Shown here one piece after another: positions 6,595-6,955 of a stretch of 6,955 nt of DNA. Below the pieces are notes generated by a model. That model was not told the DNA's origin and did not search any database. It saw nothing but the letters and a program-made list of their open reading frames with translations. Source of the DNA: Limnohabitans sp. Its GTDB lineage: Bacteria; Pseudomonadota; Gammaproteobacteria; Burkholderiales; Burkholderiaceae_C. A program made the translations under genes and the position numbers. The stretch is taken from assembly GCA_021731425.1 (NCBI GenBank), contig JAKFXJ010000352.1, forward strand, positions 1 to 6,955, given 5' to 3'. Each line of letters starts with the position of its first letter. The first letter of the stretch is position 1.

Positions 6595-6955
6595 ATGACC
6601 ACATCCTTTTCACTCGCACCCCTCATCGCGCCACTCGGCCCACTGCGGGTGGCCATCAACCTGGGCAACCCGGTACTGGCTGGACTGGATGCTGCCACGG
6701 GTGAACCCACAGGCATTTCGGCCGATCTGTCCCGCCGCTTGGCCGCGCAGCTGGGCCTGAAAATTGAATGGCGCATCTTCAAGAAAGCCGACGAATCGGT
6801 GCAGTGCGTGCGTGCCGACGAAGCAGACATCGGCTTTTTTGCCATCGATCCGGTGCGCGGCGAAGGCCTGCATTTTTCACCGCCCTATGTGCAGATTGAA
6901 GGCGCCTACATGGTGCGCAACGACTCGCCGCTGCAAAGCAACCACGAGGTGGACC
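6595..6955 (+). CDS. Solute-binding protein family 3 (amino-acid-type ABC transporter binding protein), partial
   Basis: The first 120 codons of a gene that continues past the right edge. The protein resembles bacterial extracellular solute-binding family 3: LRVAINLGNPVL (17-28), the GISADLSRRLAAQLGL segment (40-55) of the first lobe, DIGFFAIDPVRGEGLHFSPPY (78-98), where the ligand and hinge region lies, and IEGAYMVRND (101-110). These proteins usually bind amino acids or related organic ions in the periplasm. Oddly, the N-terminus (MTTSFSLAPLIAPLGP) has no lysine/arginine-led hydrophobic signal peptide, and the mature-like domain begins by residue 17. Either the protein is cytoplasmic or the true start is elsewhere; the frame upstream offers no obvious signal sequence. 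No Shine-Dalgarno is evident before the ATG. It is transcribed away from the SulP gene; partner permease and ATPase genes would lie beyond the window. Confidence 0.85.
   Translation, partial: MTTSFSLAPLIAPLGPLRVAINLGNPVLAGLDAATGEPTGISADLSRRLAAQLGLKIEWRIFKKADESVQCVRADEADIGFFAIDPVRGEGLHFSPPYVQIEGAYMVRNDSPLQSNHEVD

Noticed and set aside
1..6955. CRISPR arrays, tRNA or rRNA genes, insertion sequences, SECIS-like elements
   Set aside because: No regularly spaced repeats, tRNA-like cloverleaf, transposase or terminal inverted repeats were seen, and no in-frame UGA needing selenocysteine occurs: the SelD active site uses Cys.

Overview
The window is high-GC (roughly 60%) and tightly packed. Codon choice and protein families fit a betaproteobacterium, most likely Burkholderiales of the Comamonadaceae type; this taxonomic guess is inference from style, not from a marker gene.

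Positions 1-4878 carry four genes on the + strand with almost no space between them. They are a SenB-type selenosugar synthase (133-1107), a selenide,water dikinase fused behind a flavin oxidoreductase domain (SelD/SenC, 1107-3473), a two-domain cupin (3497-4165) and a type II haloacid dehalogenase (4168-4878). The junctions are a one-base overlap, 23 bp and 2 bp, so they are probably one transcript. The first two genes are the core of selenium activation for small molecules: the fusion enzyme should supply selenide and convert it with ATP to selenophosphate, and SenB should place that selenium on a sugar from a UDP-sugar. In the described selenoneine pathway a third enzyme, SenA, then transfers selenium to hercynine. 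SenA is not in the window; it may lie just upstream of position 1. No selA, selB, selU or tRNA-Sec is visible.

At 4872-4893 a perfect 8-bp inverted repeat contains the stop codons of both convergent genes and probably works as a two-way terminator. Beyond it, on the - strand, is a SulP-family anion transporter with a C-terminal STAS domain (4887-6371). It could move sulfate, bicarbonate or a related oxyanion; its closeness to selenium genes is suggestive only.

From 6372 to 6594 there is a divergent intergenic region with a 12-bp palindrome, a TGTA-N7-TACA element and a weak promoter-like box. A solute-binding protein family 3 gene without an obvious signal peptide starts at 6595 and runs off the right edge.

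The most noteworthy points are the senB-selD coupling, the flavoprotein-SelD fusion, and the bicupin and dehalogenase placed in what looks like the same operon, which have no established role in selenium metabolism.
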